A stretch of DNA of 36,592 nt, from the NCBI GenBank assembly GCA_016234855.1, contig JACRNO010000014.1:1-36592 (forward strand). Reading direction: 5' to 3'. The DNA comes from Deltaproteobacteria bacterium. GTDB taxonomy: Bacteria > Desulfobacterota > GWC2-55-46. The translations under genes were made by a program, and so were the position numbers. Below, piece by piece: positions 1 through 7,493 of the stretch. The notes beneath the pieces were generated by a model. The model saw only the letters and a list, made by a program, of their open reading frames with translations, was not told the origin of the DNA and ran no database searches. Numbering within the stretch: the first letter of the stretch is position 1; every line of letters begins with the position of its first letter.

Positions 1-58
1 CTTGTGCGCTAACGTTGTGTCTTTAGCGCCTTGTGCGCTAACGTTATGTCTTTAGCGC
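1..58. repeat. Two abutting copies of a 29-bp dispersed repeat
   Basis: Positions 1–29 and 30–58 are direct copies with one mismatch (GTT G TGTC versus GTT A TGTC). The shared core is GTGCGCTAACGTTGTGTC. At the junction, TTAGCGC-CTTGT-GCGCTAA forms a perfect 7-bp hairpin. The window begins exactly at a unit, so the array may extend leftwards. Further copies lie at 11475–11503, 12162–12210, 12732–12760 (inverted) and 29431–29459. There is no spacer between units, so this is not a CRISPR array. Confidence 0.85.
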
Positions 59-71
59 AACACAGCTGCTC

Positions 72-89
72 TCCCCAAGGGGAGAGGGA
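72..89. repeat. Perfect CTCTCCCC/GGGGAGAG palindrome
   Basis: An 18-bp perfect palindrome lies 14 bp after the 29-bp repeat pair and downstream of the distal tail gene. A similar CTCCCACAAGGGGAG hairpin directly follows the repeat copy at 12183. It has no T-tract on either side, so it is a repeat-type hairpin rather than a convincing terminator. Confidence 0.55.
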
Positions 90-145
90 GTTCTTACCCT
101 CACCCTGCCACCCGTTGCGGCTATTGGTTAGTGGGGTTGTCGACT

Positions 146-173
146 AGTCACTAATCACCAGTCACCAATCACT
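146..173. repeat. Heptad repeat (4 units)
   Basis: Four consecutive 7-mers AGTCACT, AATCACC, AGTCACC, AATCACT. This is one of four loci in the window with 7-bp periodic low-complexity DNA. It sits just downstream of the distal tail gene. Confidence 0.75.
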
Positions 174-185
174 TATCGGGGATTC

Positions 186-965
186 CTATTCCTTCCTGCC
201 CCGGAGCTGTACGCTTATATCCCTGTAAAGGCCCCCCGCCTTAAGCGGGTTCAAGAAACGCGCATCCGGCCTCATCAACCATACGTCAGACGGGCTGTTC
301 GCACTCTCCCAGGCGACGAAGAAGTTACGCAAACCGTTCGTCTCCCACCATTGCTTAACCTTGTCGTATAGGTCCGCGTCCGCGTCGTTAAATACAAGCG
401 TCATCGAGCGCTCCGCATACCGCGCATGCACGCCGGTGACGCAACCGGCGTAAGAGAAGTTCACGCTCGCCTTTATCTCCACGCCATGAGGGTCGAATGA
501 CGCGGTGGCGTAATCAAGCGCCGTCGCACTGCCCCATATCGCCAGGGTCATGTACGGCGCGAGGGCGGCGCCGGTGATGACGAGCCTCCAGTGCCTGTAG
601 CCGCCGGGGTCTGAAAACTCCCTGAGCACGGCCTTGTCGGTCACGGGCACGAACGCGGCAAAGGCGTCCCATGCGTGCGCGCTAAAGGCGTCGTCGGAAT
701 ACTGGAGCTTTATCGCCGCGCCCGCGCTCTTGAGGTTATGCCCGATGATTGCGAGATAATCGGCTGTCATTACGTTACCGGCCCCCGCATCGTAAATGAT
801 ATACTGAGGTGACGAGGCGTCCGCGGCGAGCCACATATTCGTCTCAAGCATGTTGTATAGATACTCGACGGAGTAATCCCCGACCGCGGTCGACGCGGCC
901 GTAAGGGTCGACCCGGCGCTGCCGAGCATCGTCTCGTAAAAGAACTTTACCTTCGCCCATTCCAT
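186..965 (-). CDS. Putative distal tail / minor tail protein
   Basis: A 259-residue protein with a good ribosome binding site (GGGAGGG five bases before ATG). I do not recognise a named family by motif. It lies directly after the tape measure gene, where siphophages encode the distal tail protein, and it is rich in beta-prone and aromatic segments. Such proteins form the ring between the tail tube and the tip or baseplate. The C-terminal half (VFNDADADLYDKVKQWWETNGLRN) resembles phage proteins in which a short discoidin-like region precedes a structural domain. It is the last phage gene visible; tip and fibre genes, if present, would lie left of the window. The functional call is from position; that it is a phage structural gene is fairly secure. 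Confidence 0.6.
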   Translation of the reverse strand: MEWAKVKFFYETMLGSAGSTLTAASTAVGDYSVEYLYNMLETNMWLAADASSPQYIIYDAGAGNVMTADYLAIIGHNLKSAGAAIKLQYSDDAFSAHAWDAFAAFVPVTDKAVLREFSDPGGYRHWRLVITGAALAPYMTLAIWGSATALDYATASFDPHGVEIKASVNFSYAGCVTGVHARYAERSMTLVFNDADADLYDKVKQWWETNGLRNFFVAWESANSPSDVWLMRPDARFLNPLKAGGLYRDISVQLRGRKE

Positions 966-1021
966 CCTTACCCTCCCTGCTTGCCCTTATTCCGCCGGAG
1001 AGATGCGCGCATCCGCAGGAT

Positions 1022-1130
1022 GGGAAGCGGGGTGTGGGAAGTGGGAGGTGGGAAGTGAAAAAGTCCTTACCACTCCTTACATCCCACATCCCATCCTTAC
1101 CACGCCCCACTCCCTGCATCCCACCGCCTA
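1022..1130. repeat. Degenerate heptad repeat tract between tail genes
   Basis: Five GT-rich 7-mers (GGGAAGC, GGGGTGT, GGGAAGT, GGGAGGT, GGGAAGT at 1022–1056) are followed by C-rich 7-mer-like units (CATCCCA, CATCCCA and others) to about 1130. The two arms are roughly complementary, giving an imperfect inverted repeat. The tract occupies the gap between the tape measure and distal tail genes, an unusual place for non-coding DNA in a phage late operon. Confidence 0.7.
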
Positions 1131-1146
1131 TCTCATTACCACCGGC

Positions 1147-2112
1147 TCACCCCATGTTCCTGACAGTCAGCACTATATTACGCTCAGCCGCGTCGTTAAT
1201 CGCCGGCACGATATTCTCTTCGACAATCTTCCGCCAGTTCTGGTCGGAGAGCGGGTTGTAGACGTTCACCGTCACCTGTTGCGCCGCCTTCGGCGCATCA
1301 CCCTCGAACCTCTGAGGCACGGGATATGCCGACGATGAGCCTCCCTGATACGACGGGTTCGCGTTGCCGGCGGCGCTTATGCCGCCGCCGGAGCCTTCGC
1401 CCGGGTGCTGACGTTGTATCTCGGATACCCTTGCGAGTCCGGCTATGGTCGCGGCGGCCGCGTATGCGACGCCGCCCCAGTAACTGCCAGTCTCCGTAAT
1501 CCCCTTGTCAAACGACTTCTGCGCCGCGGAATACGTTGAGATAAGCGTCTCGGCTATGGCAAAGGCCTTCATCGCCCGGAACATATCGTTGTTCTGCTTG
1601 CCGGAGAGGACATAGAGATTCTGCATCATGTTCGCCGTCATGCCGAAGGCCCCGGCCGCGTAAGCTATCTGCAGGTCCCGCTTCTTCCTTGCAAGCGCGA
1701 TTTCTTCATCGGTATACGCGGCCTCCATCGCGCTCAGCTCGGCGCGCGTCTTGCCGGTCTCGCGCAAGACCGAGGCGTTGTAAACGGCCAACGCGGTCAG
1801 CTTGATCTGATTCCTGCGCTCTTCGTCGGCAACGAGCTGTTCATCCGACTGGACCGGGGCCCCAAACTTGACCTGGAGGCCGGTCGCGGACCCGGCCATG
1901 CGCTCGCCGCGCCTTGCCTCCGCCGCGCTCACCTTATCAACGGAGGAGGCATATTCATCGAGCCTTGCAGCGGCCGCTGCCGTACCCGTGCGCTCGAAGG
2001 AACTGCTTATCCTTGACGCGCTCTCCTCGGCCTTTTTGGCCGCCCTGTCAAAGGACGCGGAATAATCGTCCTCGGCGGATATCACTATCCTCATCTCGTT
2101 ATCGTTCGCCAT
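1147..2112 (-). CDS. Tape measure protein (short)
   Basis: A 321-residue protein whose N-terminal half is Ala/Glu/Lys-rich and predicted helical (coiled-coil-like, about residues 15–150). A hydrophobic stretch follows around residues 185–225 (AMKAFAIAETLISTYSAAQ and GVAYAAAATIAGLARV), and the C-terminal segment VTVNVYNPLSDQNWRKIVEE is typical of tape measure ends. Tape measure proteins set tail length and help DNA delivery. The start overlaps the end of the tail chaperone extension by 14 bases. At 321 residues it is very short for a siphovirus, where tape measures often exceed 700 residues. It could be a genuinely short-tailed particle or an internally deleted gene. Confidence 0.75.
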   Translation of the reverse strand: MANDNEMRIVISAEDDYSASFDRAAKKAEESASRISSSFERTGTAAAAARLDEYASSVDKVSAAEARRGERMAGSATGLQVKFGAPVQSDEQLVADEERRNQIKLTALAVYNASVLRETGKTRAELSAMEAAYTDEEIALARKKRDLQIAYAAGAFGMTANMMQNLYVLSGKQNNDMFRAMKAFAIAETLISTYSAAQKSFDKGITETGSYWGGVAYAAAATIAGLARVSEIQRQHPGEGSGGGISAAGNANPSYQGGSSSAYPVPQRFEGDAPKAAQQVTVNVYNPLSDQNWRKIVEENIVPAINDAAERNIVLTVRNMG

Positions 2113-2509
2113 TACCCCTATCCCTCACGGCCAAAGCCAGCTCGGCCCTGTATATTTCATACGCCTCCACGAACCAACACGGCTGCTCCGCCCATCCTCC
2201 GGCAAGAGGCAGAGCGCCAAAAGCCTCGGTGGCATAGAGCACAGCCTGCATCTCGGCCGTCTCGGCCGTCATGTAACTCGCAGGGCACTCGTAGAGCCTG
2301 AACCCATTGAGGCTCGCCACCTTCTTCGCCCCCTTCGCCGTTATCTCGGCTGTAACGCGCTCCGTATATTCATCGACCGCGCGCGCCTCATCGGACAGAC
2401 CGAGATAGTTGCCGCAATTGCGCGCCTCCTTATCCCCGCCGCCGCACCGGTCGCATCTGAACGGGCTTGCGGCCTTCATCACGGCCGCATACCGCAAGCC
2501 CGCAATCAG
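2099..2509 (-). CDS. Tail assembly chaperone T extension, made by -1 frameshift
   Basis: This frame has no convincing start of its own; the only candidate near its beginning is a TTG at 2497 without a Shine-Dalgarno sequence. It joins in the -1 frame to the upstream 124-residue gene at the slippery heptamer A AAA AAC (2509–2515). The product would be about 260 residues: 124 from the first frame and 136 from this one. The extension begins LIAGLRYAAVMKAA and contains a CDRCGGG/C zinc-ribbon-like cluster near its start. In lambda the G and GT proteins, made in a set ratio by such frameshifting, guide tape measure assembly. The location between tail tube and tape measure is exactly where G/GT genes are found. 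Confidence 0.82.
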   Translation of the reverse strand: MIAGLRYAAVMKAASPFRCDRCGGGDKEARNCGNYLGLSDEARAVDEYTERVTAEITAKGAKKVASLNGFRLYECPASYMTAETAEMQAVLYATEAFGALPLAGGWAEQPCWFVEAYEIYRAELALAVRDRGNGER

Positions 2510-2880
2510 TTTTTTCGCTGTCCCCCGGTAAGCCTTGATATCGACTCCATGGCGCGGATTATCTCGATGACCAGGTCGGTGTCGGCTGTCTCGTAAAAGA
2601 CCTCCGCATCGGTTATCTCCCTGTCCTCGACAAAGTAACCCGCTATCGACTCGACGTTCTCGGTAAACTGTTTCTTCTGCACGTACTGCGTTATCTCGGC
2701 GCAGCGCGCCGGGTCCTGCACTCCCTTATTCCTCGCGGCCAGCAAGCGCGCGTAGTGCTGAACCCTCGAGTACGGCACGTAGCGCAGCCTCACCACGCAC
2801 GGGTCAAAACTGTCCCTGTTATCGGCGTACTCCGGCACGTAATCCACAAGCGCCTCTGTGTCGAATGAGATGATGGCCAT
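2506..2880 (-). CDS. Tail assembly chaperone, G-type
   Basis: A 124-residue soluble, charged protein encoded between the tail tube and tape measure genes. It starts at an ATG with a strong AGGAGG five bases upstream. The last codons read CGA AAA AAC TGA, so the stop directly follows a classical -1 slippery heptamer. The unshifted product is the short form (equivalent to lambda gpG). The family is recognised by position and by the frameshift, not by a motif I can name. It acts in the cytoplasm during tail assembly and is normally absent from the mature particle. Confidence 0.8.
   Translation of the reverse strand: MAIISFDTEALVDYVPEYADNRDSFDPCVVRLRYVPYSRVQHYARLLAARNKGVQDPARCAEITQYVQKKQFTENVESIAGYFVEDREITDAEVFYETADTDLVIEIIRAMESISRLTGGQRKN
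2509..2515 (-). promoter_or_regulatory. Programmed -1 ribosomal frameshift site
   Basis: On the minus strand the sequence is CGA AAA AAC TGA, giving the X XXY YYZ heptamer A AAA AAC in the correct frame, with the zero-frame stop immediately after it. A one-base backward slip continues as CTG ATT GCG GGC into a 136-codon open frame. The downstream GC-rich stretch could supply a stimulatory hairpin (GCGGGCTTGC…). Confidence 0.85.
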
Positions 2881-2896
2881 TTGAGCCTCCTTAAGT

Positions 2897-2966
2897 GGTT
2901 AGTGGTCAGTGCTTAGTGGTCAATGGTTAGTTTTTTTGCTATTCACCGGCCACTCGCCACAAACCA
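2897..2966. repeat. Heptad repeat with partial inverted arm
   Basis: GGTTAGT, GGTCAGT, GCTTAGT, GGTCAAT, GGTTAGT run without a break at 2897–2931. After a T-run, complementary-type units (GGCCACT, CGCCACA, AACCACT) follow at 2946–2966. The whole fills the gap between the tail tube and tail chaperone genes. Confidence 0.75.
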
Positions 2967-2972
2967 CTTTTT

Positions 2973-4067
2973 TTAAATAGTCGCCGCCGTGTTCTTGAGC
3001 ATCACACCGGCGATATATTTGCAGACCGCGGCGTCGTAGAGCCCCTCGTACTTGAGCGTTATCATCGGGTCTTTCTCAAGGCTGTACGACGGCTCTCCGC
3101 CCTTTCTCACAGTTGACGGGACGTCGATTATCAGGGCGTGGTTCTCACCCGTGCCGGCCTGCGTTCCGGTATCCCAGACGAGGCAGAAGTTGGTGGAGGA
3201 GGCGCCTGCAAGCCATGCGTTGAAATCGTCGACCGATGAAAAGCCGCTTGACGGGTCTTCCCAATCGATGGTCATCTCCACCGAGACGCTGAACTGCCCC
3301 ATCCGCGTCCTGTCTGGATAATCCACGCCCGACAGACGCACGGCGTCGTCCATGCCGTTGCCGAACTTGACGCTTATCTTGTCCGGCTTTATCTGCGCGG
3401 CGGAACCGAACGAGAGTTGTGTAAAGTCCGGGCCTGTGCCCGTCCTCGTGATCGTGCCGGTATAGACCTTGAGGTTATTGTAGTCGCAGCGCAGGTTCTC
3501 GGCCGCGTATACGGGCGAGCCTGTCTCGGCGAGCGCGTCATCGCGCCTCTGCCCCATCATATCGACGCCGAGTTTGAGGTGCTGGCCCGTCTCCTGCGTA
3601 AACGTCAGACCCTTTATGCGACCGCCGACGAACGGCCAGTTCCGCATGAGCGCGCCCTCGTTGATATTCAGATTGAGCGTCACGGCCTTTGAACCGAGGT
3701 TCGACGCGCTGAACGGGTCGGCCACGGGGTACAAAAGGTGCGAGTACTGGCCGGTCGTCCCGTTTTGCGCGGTGACGGCGCGCCCGAAAAAGTGTTTCAT
3801 GAGACATCCGATTGCGCCCTTCCACGCCCCGCCCGCCTCCGTGAAGAACGGCATCTCTATCGACCCGCTCCACTTGCGCCCCATCCTTCTGACGGTGGTA
3901 TCGCCCTTTGCCGAATCCTGGCCGCGAAACTCCTTTATGTGCCGGTCGTCGAATTCAAACTTCGGTATACCCGGCGAAAGGAGCGGTATGAAGCCCACCG
4001 TCGCAGACTCCTTGACGCCCCGCGACGCCTCCTCGCCAAGCGCGAGATATATCCTGTTGTCCGCCAT
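2973..4067 (-). CDS. Phage tail tube protein
   Basis: A 364-residue protein. The open frame extends further upstream, but the ATG at 4067 is preceded by GGAGG at seven bases and the protein begins MADNRIYLALGEEASRGVKE, which is a natural tail-tube start. The body is Gly/Thr/Ser-rich with alternating hydrophobic residues, consistent with beta-rich tube subunits. The C-terminus ends in a beta-like KDPMITLKYEGLYDAAVCKY segment. Its place after head-completion genes and before the tail chaperones and tape measure supports the call. In siphophages this subunit polymerises as hexameric rings around the tape measure. Confidence 0.75.
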   Translation of the reverse strand: MADNRIYLALGEEASRGVKESATVGFIPLLSPGIPKFEFDDRHIKEFRGQDSAKGDTTVRRMGRKWSGSIEMPFFTEAGGAWKGAIGCLMKHFFGRAVTAQNGTTGQYSHLLYPVADPFSASNLGSKAVTLNLNINEGALMRNWPFVGGRIKGLTFTQETGQHLKLGVDMMGQRRDDALAETGSPVYAAENLRCDYNNLKVYTGTITRTGTGPDFTQLSFGSAAQIKPDKISVKFGNGMDDAVRLSGVDYPDRTRMGQFSVSVEMTIDWEDPSSGFSSVDDFNAWLAGASSTNFCLVWDTGTQAGTGENHALIIDVPSTVRKGGEPSYSLEKDPMITLKYEGLYDAAVCKYIAGVMLKNTAATI

Positions 4068-4093
4068 CCTGAAACCTCCGTTTTGAAAAAGGG

Positions 4094-4525
4094 TTACGCC
4101 TCTCTGTACCTTATTGCCAGCCGCAGGCTCACGGACGCCATAGACCCTGTCCCGCGCGCATCGAGGCGCGAGACCCTGACCCTGCTGACGGGTTTTTGCG
4201 CCGCCAGAGCGCCCGTGTTGAGACTCGCCGCGCTCAGCGCGCCCCTGACCAGATGCGCCCACCTCTGCTGTTCGGTTACGGCATCGTGAGGCGGAAGCGC
4301 GCCGATAACCACCCTGACCCTGAACTCGGCCTCCACATAACCGGGTCTCTCGCCAAAGCCGTCCTCAAACGCCTCGGCGTCATAGAATATCTCGCCAAGG
4401 GGCAGGAGCGTGGCGGGTATGTTCCTCTCGTCGTCAAAGACCGTCCTGACGAAACTTATGCCGATAGATTCGAGCGCGGAGTGCAGGTTCCCGGTAATCG
4501 CCGAGACGGTATCGAAGTTCGTCAT
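4094..4525 (-). CDS. Putative tail terminator / head-tail joining protein
   Basis: A 143-residue protein whose ATG overlaps the stop of the upstream gene (ATGA), so the two are translationally coupled. The start MTNFDTVSAITGNLHSALE and the pattern VEAEFRVRVVIGALPP resemble small tail-terminator proteins (lambda gpU-like), which cap the tail tube and join it to the head. No catalytic motif is expected or seen. It lies directly before the tail tube gene, the usual place for a terminator. The assignment rests on size and position. Confidence 0.55.
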   Translation of the reverse strand: MTNFDTVSAITGNLHSALESIGISFVRTVFDDERNIPATLLPLGEIFYDAEAFEDGFGERPGYVEAEFRVRVVIGALPPHDAVTEQQRWAHLVRGALSAASLNTGALAAQKPVSRVRVSRLDARGTGSMASVSLRLAIRYREA

Positions 4526-5406
4526 CTCCTCACCGTCCTGGGCTTTGAAGCCCTGGTCACGCGCTCCGCGCCGCTTATAAGGCCGTCATTGGTAGCGTCA
4601 TATTTGAAGTTCATCGCCCCGAAGGCGTCGTCGGTCTTCTTCTCGTACTCCTTCCACAGCCTCCACCACAGGGCGTCGCTCTCGGTCATCATCCCCTTGC
4701 ATACCTCGGCCACGGACGCATAGACGTGCGCCTCGCGCAGGTCTTCCGGGTCGAGAACGAGGTGCGGTCTTCTGCCCATGCCCTTGAGCCGCTCTTCGAG
4801 TTTCTCGAAGGCGCGGCCGATCTCCCTCGTATACGAGCGCGTCAGTATGAATTTATCCGTGGTTATGGGCGCGCTAAACGGCTCGGTTGTGACCGTGCCG
4901 GTTGCCGAGACAAAACCCGTAATGACGCGGCTCGCCGCCTTGTCAACCGAGTAGGCCAGCCCGCCCGTAAAATACCCGTCCCCGTAACGCTTGAGCTCGG
5001 ACGAGACGAGCGTGCTCGCGCTGCCGCTCTCGGCCTGCCCTCTGACCTTCCAGCCGCCCTCTTTTATCTGCGGCAGCTCGGCCACGATATCGTCGTCCGT
5101 GATTATGCCCCTCAGCGCCGAGATGACTACGTCATAGAAGACCGTGGCGTGGTTTGTGACCGTCTCATACATGTATGCTATGACGGCCTTGTAATCACAG
5201 CCGAGCGCCACGTTATCCGCCGCGCTCAACGCGTATGTGATGAGCCCGTCAGCGGCGATATCCATGGCCGCGCCGTCGATAAGTTTTACCGCGCTCGCCG
5301 GCATGTAGACCGTCATTTGCGCCGACGTGGGCACGATGCGCGTGTTATTCCGGTAAAAACACGTCTGGAATATGCCTTCGCCATCCTTGACGAATTGCTG
5401 TCTCAT
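4522..5406 (-). CDS. Phage structural protein of unknown role (neck/tail region)
   Basis: A 294-residue protein. I chose the ATG at 5406 because GGGGGAGG lies six bases upstream; an ATG 15 bases earlier has no such site. The N-terminal half is beta-like, and residues about 110–150 look like a second beta segment. The C-terminal third is helical and charged (LEERLKGMGRRPHL, WWRLWKEYEKKTDDA) and ends in a FKYDATNDGLISGAER stretch. I do not recognise the family. It lies between a virion-morphogenesis gene and the tail terminator and is coupled to the latter by an ATGA overlap, so a neck or connector role is likely. Confidence 0.55.
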   Translation of the reverse strand: MRQQFVKDGEGIFQTCFYRNNTRIVPTSAQMTVYMPASAVKLIDGAAMDIAADGLITYALSAADNVALGCDYKAVIAYMYETVTNHATVFYDVVISALRGIITDDDIVAELPQIKEGGWKVRGQAESGSASTLVSSELKRYGDGYFTGGLAYSVDKAASRVITGFVSATGTVTTEPFSAPITTDKFILTRSYTREIGRAFEKLEERLKGMGRRPHLVLDPEDLREAHVYASVAEVCKGMMTESDALWWRLWKEYEKKTDDAFGAMNFKYDATNDGLISGAERVTRASKPRTVRR

Positions 5407-5424
5407 CTGCGCCTCCCCCATTCT

Positions 5425-5895
5425 TTACTTAAGAGCTTCTTTTATCTTCTCTTTCACGCCGCCGGCCACGGTCCTGACAACCCATGCCCTGTCATCCTCG
5501 CTGACCACGAAAAACCGTCTCTTTATGCGCTTGTCGCCAACGCCCGCCGCCTGAAGGCGGCTCGCCTTAAGGGCCTCTTTCGAGGGATTGAAGCCCAGCG
5601 AAACCTCTGTCTGGCGCGCCTGCGTTGTGATGGAATCAAGCATTGCGCCGCTGCTGCGCAGCGTCACGAGCTTTGCATCTTTGCCAGCCCTGGCGCGCCT
5701 TTTTGCGTAACGGGGCGAATAAGGCGCAAAGGCCTCGCCATCCACATCTCTTCCAAGGGCCGTGCGCTCAAGTATCCGTTCCTTCAAACCAGCCGCGGCC
5801 TTTTCCAGAATCTCCGGGCTGGCGACGCCCTCCTTCACCTTTGCAAGCGTTACCTTGAGACCGTCCAGCCCCGATATACGACAGCGTGTCTTCAT
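5425..5895 (-). CDS. Phage virion morphogenesis protein (HK97 gp10 / Mu G-like)
   Basis: A 156-residue basic protein. The segment GRDVDGEAFAPYSPRYAKRR followed by an LRSSGAMLDSI element is the signature arrangement of the HK97 gp10 / Mu gpG type of tail-completion proteins, in which a GxxFxPxSxxYxxxK motif precedes LxxSGxLxxS. These proteins act at the head-tail junction. The ATG overlaps the stop of the 52-residue gene upstream (ATGA). The C-terminus is Lys-rich. The family call is from motif; the exact role in this phage is inferred. Confidence 0.75.
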   Translation of the reverse strand: MKTRCRISGLDGLKVTLAKVKEGVASPEILEKAAAGLKERILERTALGRDVDGEAFAPYSPRYAKRRARAGKDAKLVTLRSSGAMLDSITTQARQTEVSLGFNPSKEALKASRLQAAGVGDKRIKRRFFVVSEDDRAWVVRTVAGGVKEKIKEALK

Positions 5896-6050
5896 CCGCG
5901 CACCTTTCTATTGTCCGACTCCTCGGCAATTTTACGCGCCTTATCCTCTATCGCGCGCGTCTCCTTGGAGTCAGGCTCTTTGCCTGTTTTTAAAAGCCTC
6001 TCCTGACGCATCCTCTTGACCACGCGTTCAACCGCCTCTTTCTCGCCCAT
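5892..6050 (-). CDS. Small charged phage protein (52 aa)
   Basis: A 52-residue, strongly charged, probably helical protein beginning MGEKEAVERVVKRMRQERLL. Its ATG lies two bases after the stop of the upstream gene, and its TGA overlaps the ATG of the virion morphogenesis gene, so it fits tightly into the operon with no gap. This spacing is the main evidence that it is real. No family is recognised. Confidence 0.6.
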   Translation of the reverse strand: MGEKEAVERVVKRMRQERLLKTGKEPDSKETRAIEDKARKIAEESDNRKVRG

Positions 6051-6052
6051 AA

Positions 6053-6523
6053 TCACACCCGTCTCCTTCTGAACGCATCGAGCGTCTCCTCAGGGATTGC
6101 GCCCTCGCGCTCAAACCCATCGCCCTGCGCCGCAAGCCGCGGCAGACCTAAATAAGCCCGCATCTCCGGCCCTAAATATTCCTCTGGTATGGGATCGGGT
6201 TTGCGGAGAAACGGCGCGTCCGGCAGGCACGCGCCCGCGGCCTTGAGCCCCCTATGACCTCGCAACTCCGCTTCCATGCGCCTCAAAAGCGCGTCGTCCA
6301 TTGGTCTTACCGGCACCCATCCGTCGCGCCAGAACCTGAGCGCGGCATCTTTGAGGGTCGTCACCTTTACGGTCTGGATGTGGAGGATGCCGCCCTTGTA
6401 GACGCTATACTGGCCGTTCCACATCCACATATCCGGCAGATGTTCGCCCCGCCAGGCAATCACGCCGCAGGCGCTTGACGCCAGGGGCGCGTAGCCTCTC
6501 TTTATAAATGGACCGTGTTTCAT
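6053..6523 (-). CDS. Hypothetical phage protein between capsid and connector genes
   Basis: A 156-residue protein starting MKHGPFIKRGYAPL. The ATG at 6523 has AGAAG six bases upstream and is preferred over an ATG two codons earlier that abuts that site. The N-terminal half has several Trp residues in a beta-like pattern (VIAWRGEHLPDMWMWNGQYS), while the C-terminal half is Pro/Arg-rich. I do not recognise the family. Its place directly after the capsid gene suggests a head-completion or capsid-associated role. It is the first gene after a strong hairpin terminator, so its expression is probably lower than that of the capsid gene. Confidence 0.55.
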   Translation of the reverse strand: MKHGPFIKRGYAPLASSACGVIAWRGEHLPDMWMWNGQYSVYKGGILHIQTVKVTTLKDAALRFWRDGWVPVRPMDDALLRRMEAELRGHRGLKAAGACLPDAPFLRKPDPIPEEYLGPEMRAYLGLPRLAAQGDGFEREGAIPEETLDAFRRRRV

Positions 6524-6538
6524 AGTCATCTTCTCTTA

Positions 6539-6572
6539 TTAAAAAGGCGGAGGGACCTTTTGGGTCCCTCCG
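6539..6572 (-). terminator. Rho-independent terminator after the capsid gene
   Basis: On the minus strand a perfect 10-bp stem (CGGAGGGACC / GGTCCCTCCG, loop CAAAA) is followed by CCTTTTT. It lies just after the major capsid stop. Such a terminator lets capsid transcripts exceed those of the genes downstream. Confidence 0.85.
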
Positions 6573-6589
6573 AGCGGCCGGGCCGAGGG

Positions 6590-7453
6590 TTACTCGTGTC
6601 TGGTCACTATCTTTACGCCGCCGCTGGCGGCGGAGTTTACGCAGCCGTGGCCGTAGACGGCCGTTACTATTATCTCCGTAGAACGAAGCGACGCGTCCCT
6701 CTGGAACTCCGTCTTTGCATTGGTCTTGAGGACGTATGCAAGGCCACACTGGTTGCCCAGCGGCATCATCACGCCCTGCCTGTCGGCATTGGCGTTGACC
6801 GAGGCGCAGTTGGTCGACTGGACGATATCCACGCCGTAGAGCGAACCGAGCGCGCCGACATCCGCCGTTGGCGCGGAAAGCCCGCCCCAGACCGCGCCAG
6901 TGGAGCTTGCTATGGCCGAGCGCAGGTTATTGACCTGATACGGATGGAGCACGGCCACAAACGGGCCTTTGGCGTTTCCGAGCTCGAGCGTGTAGAGCGC
7001 GGAGAGAAAATCAGCCTCTGTAAGCGCGGCCCCGGAGGTGCCGACCGAATTTATAAAGCTCGCCGCCACTCCGAGAAGGTCGGTGTCAATCTTACCGGCC
7101 AGCGCCTTGCCGAGCTCCATTGCAAAGGGCTCAAGACCGCCGAGACTCGTGCCGTTGCCGAGCATATCCGTAACGGTAATCATGATGCCCGCCTCGTCAG
7201 CCGTGACCAGCGTCGAGGTGGTGTTGACGGCCGTATTGGACATATCCGCCGCCTCGGTCAGATCAGCCGCCGCAAGCAAAGGCCACTTCGGGAACTCCAC
7301 GGTCAGCGTCGACTCGGAACTTATGTCCGCCACCCTCACGAGCGACGGCATGACGGCGCGGCTGTAAGCCGCGTCTATTACGAGCCTTGATACTATTTCT
7401 GCGGCCACGAGCTCGCCTGAGCTTCCGGCCGCGCTGGTTACTTCGTTTGCCAT
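6590..7453 (-). CDS. Major capsid protein (HK97-fold type)
   Basis: A 287-residue protein with a strong GGAGGAG ribosome site. It begins MANEVTSAAGSSGELVAAEI and has the pattern typical of small HK97-fold coat proteins: an N-terminal helix (ELVAAEIVSRLVIDAAY), a long Ser/Thr/Ala-rich beta region, and conserved phrases such as FVAVLHPYQVNNLR. The gene directly follows the scaffold gene and precedes a strong terminator. No separate decoration protein gene or maturation protease gene is visible next to it. The capsid role is well supported by order and composition; the exact subfamily is not. Confidence 0.8.
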   Translation of the reverse strand: MANEVTSAAGSSGELVAAEIVSRLVIDAAYSRAVMPSLVRVADISSESTLTVEFPKWPLLAAADLTEAADMSNTAVNTTSTLVTADEAGIMITVTDMLGNGTSLGGLEPFAMELGKALAGKIDTDLLGVAASFINSVGTSGAALTEADFLSALYTLELGNAKGPFVAVLHPYQVNNLRSAIASSTGAVWGGLSAPTADVGALGSLYGVDIVQSTNCASVNANADRQGVMMPLGNQCGLAYVLKTNAKTEFQRDASLRSTEIIVTAVYGHGCVNSAASGGVKIVTRHE

Positions 7454-7493
7454 TTGTCTCCTCCTTGTCTACGCGGGGCGTTGCCCCGCGCCG

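Noticed and set aside
1-58. Possible CRISPR array
   Set aside because: The two 29-bp units abut with no spacer, other copies are solo and scattered, and no cas gene is present.
4726-6006. Long plus-strand open frame (426 codons)
   Set aside because: It lies opposite phage structural genes with good ribosome sites and coupled starts; the translation is Arg/His-rich low-quality text typical of GC-rich antisense frames.
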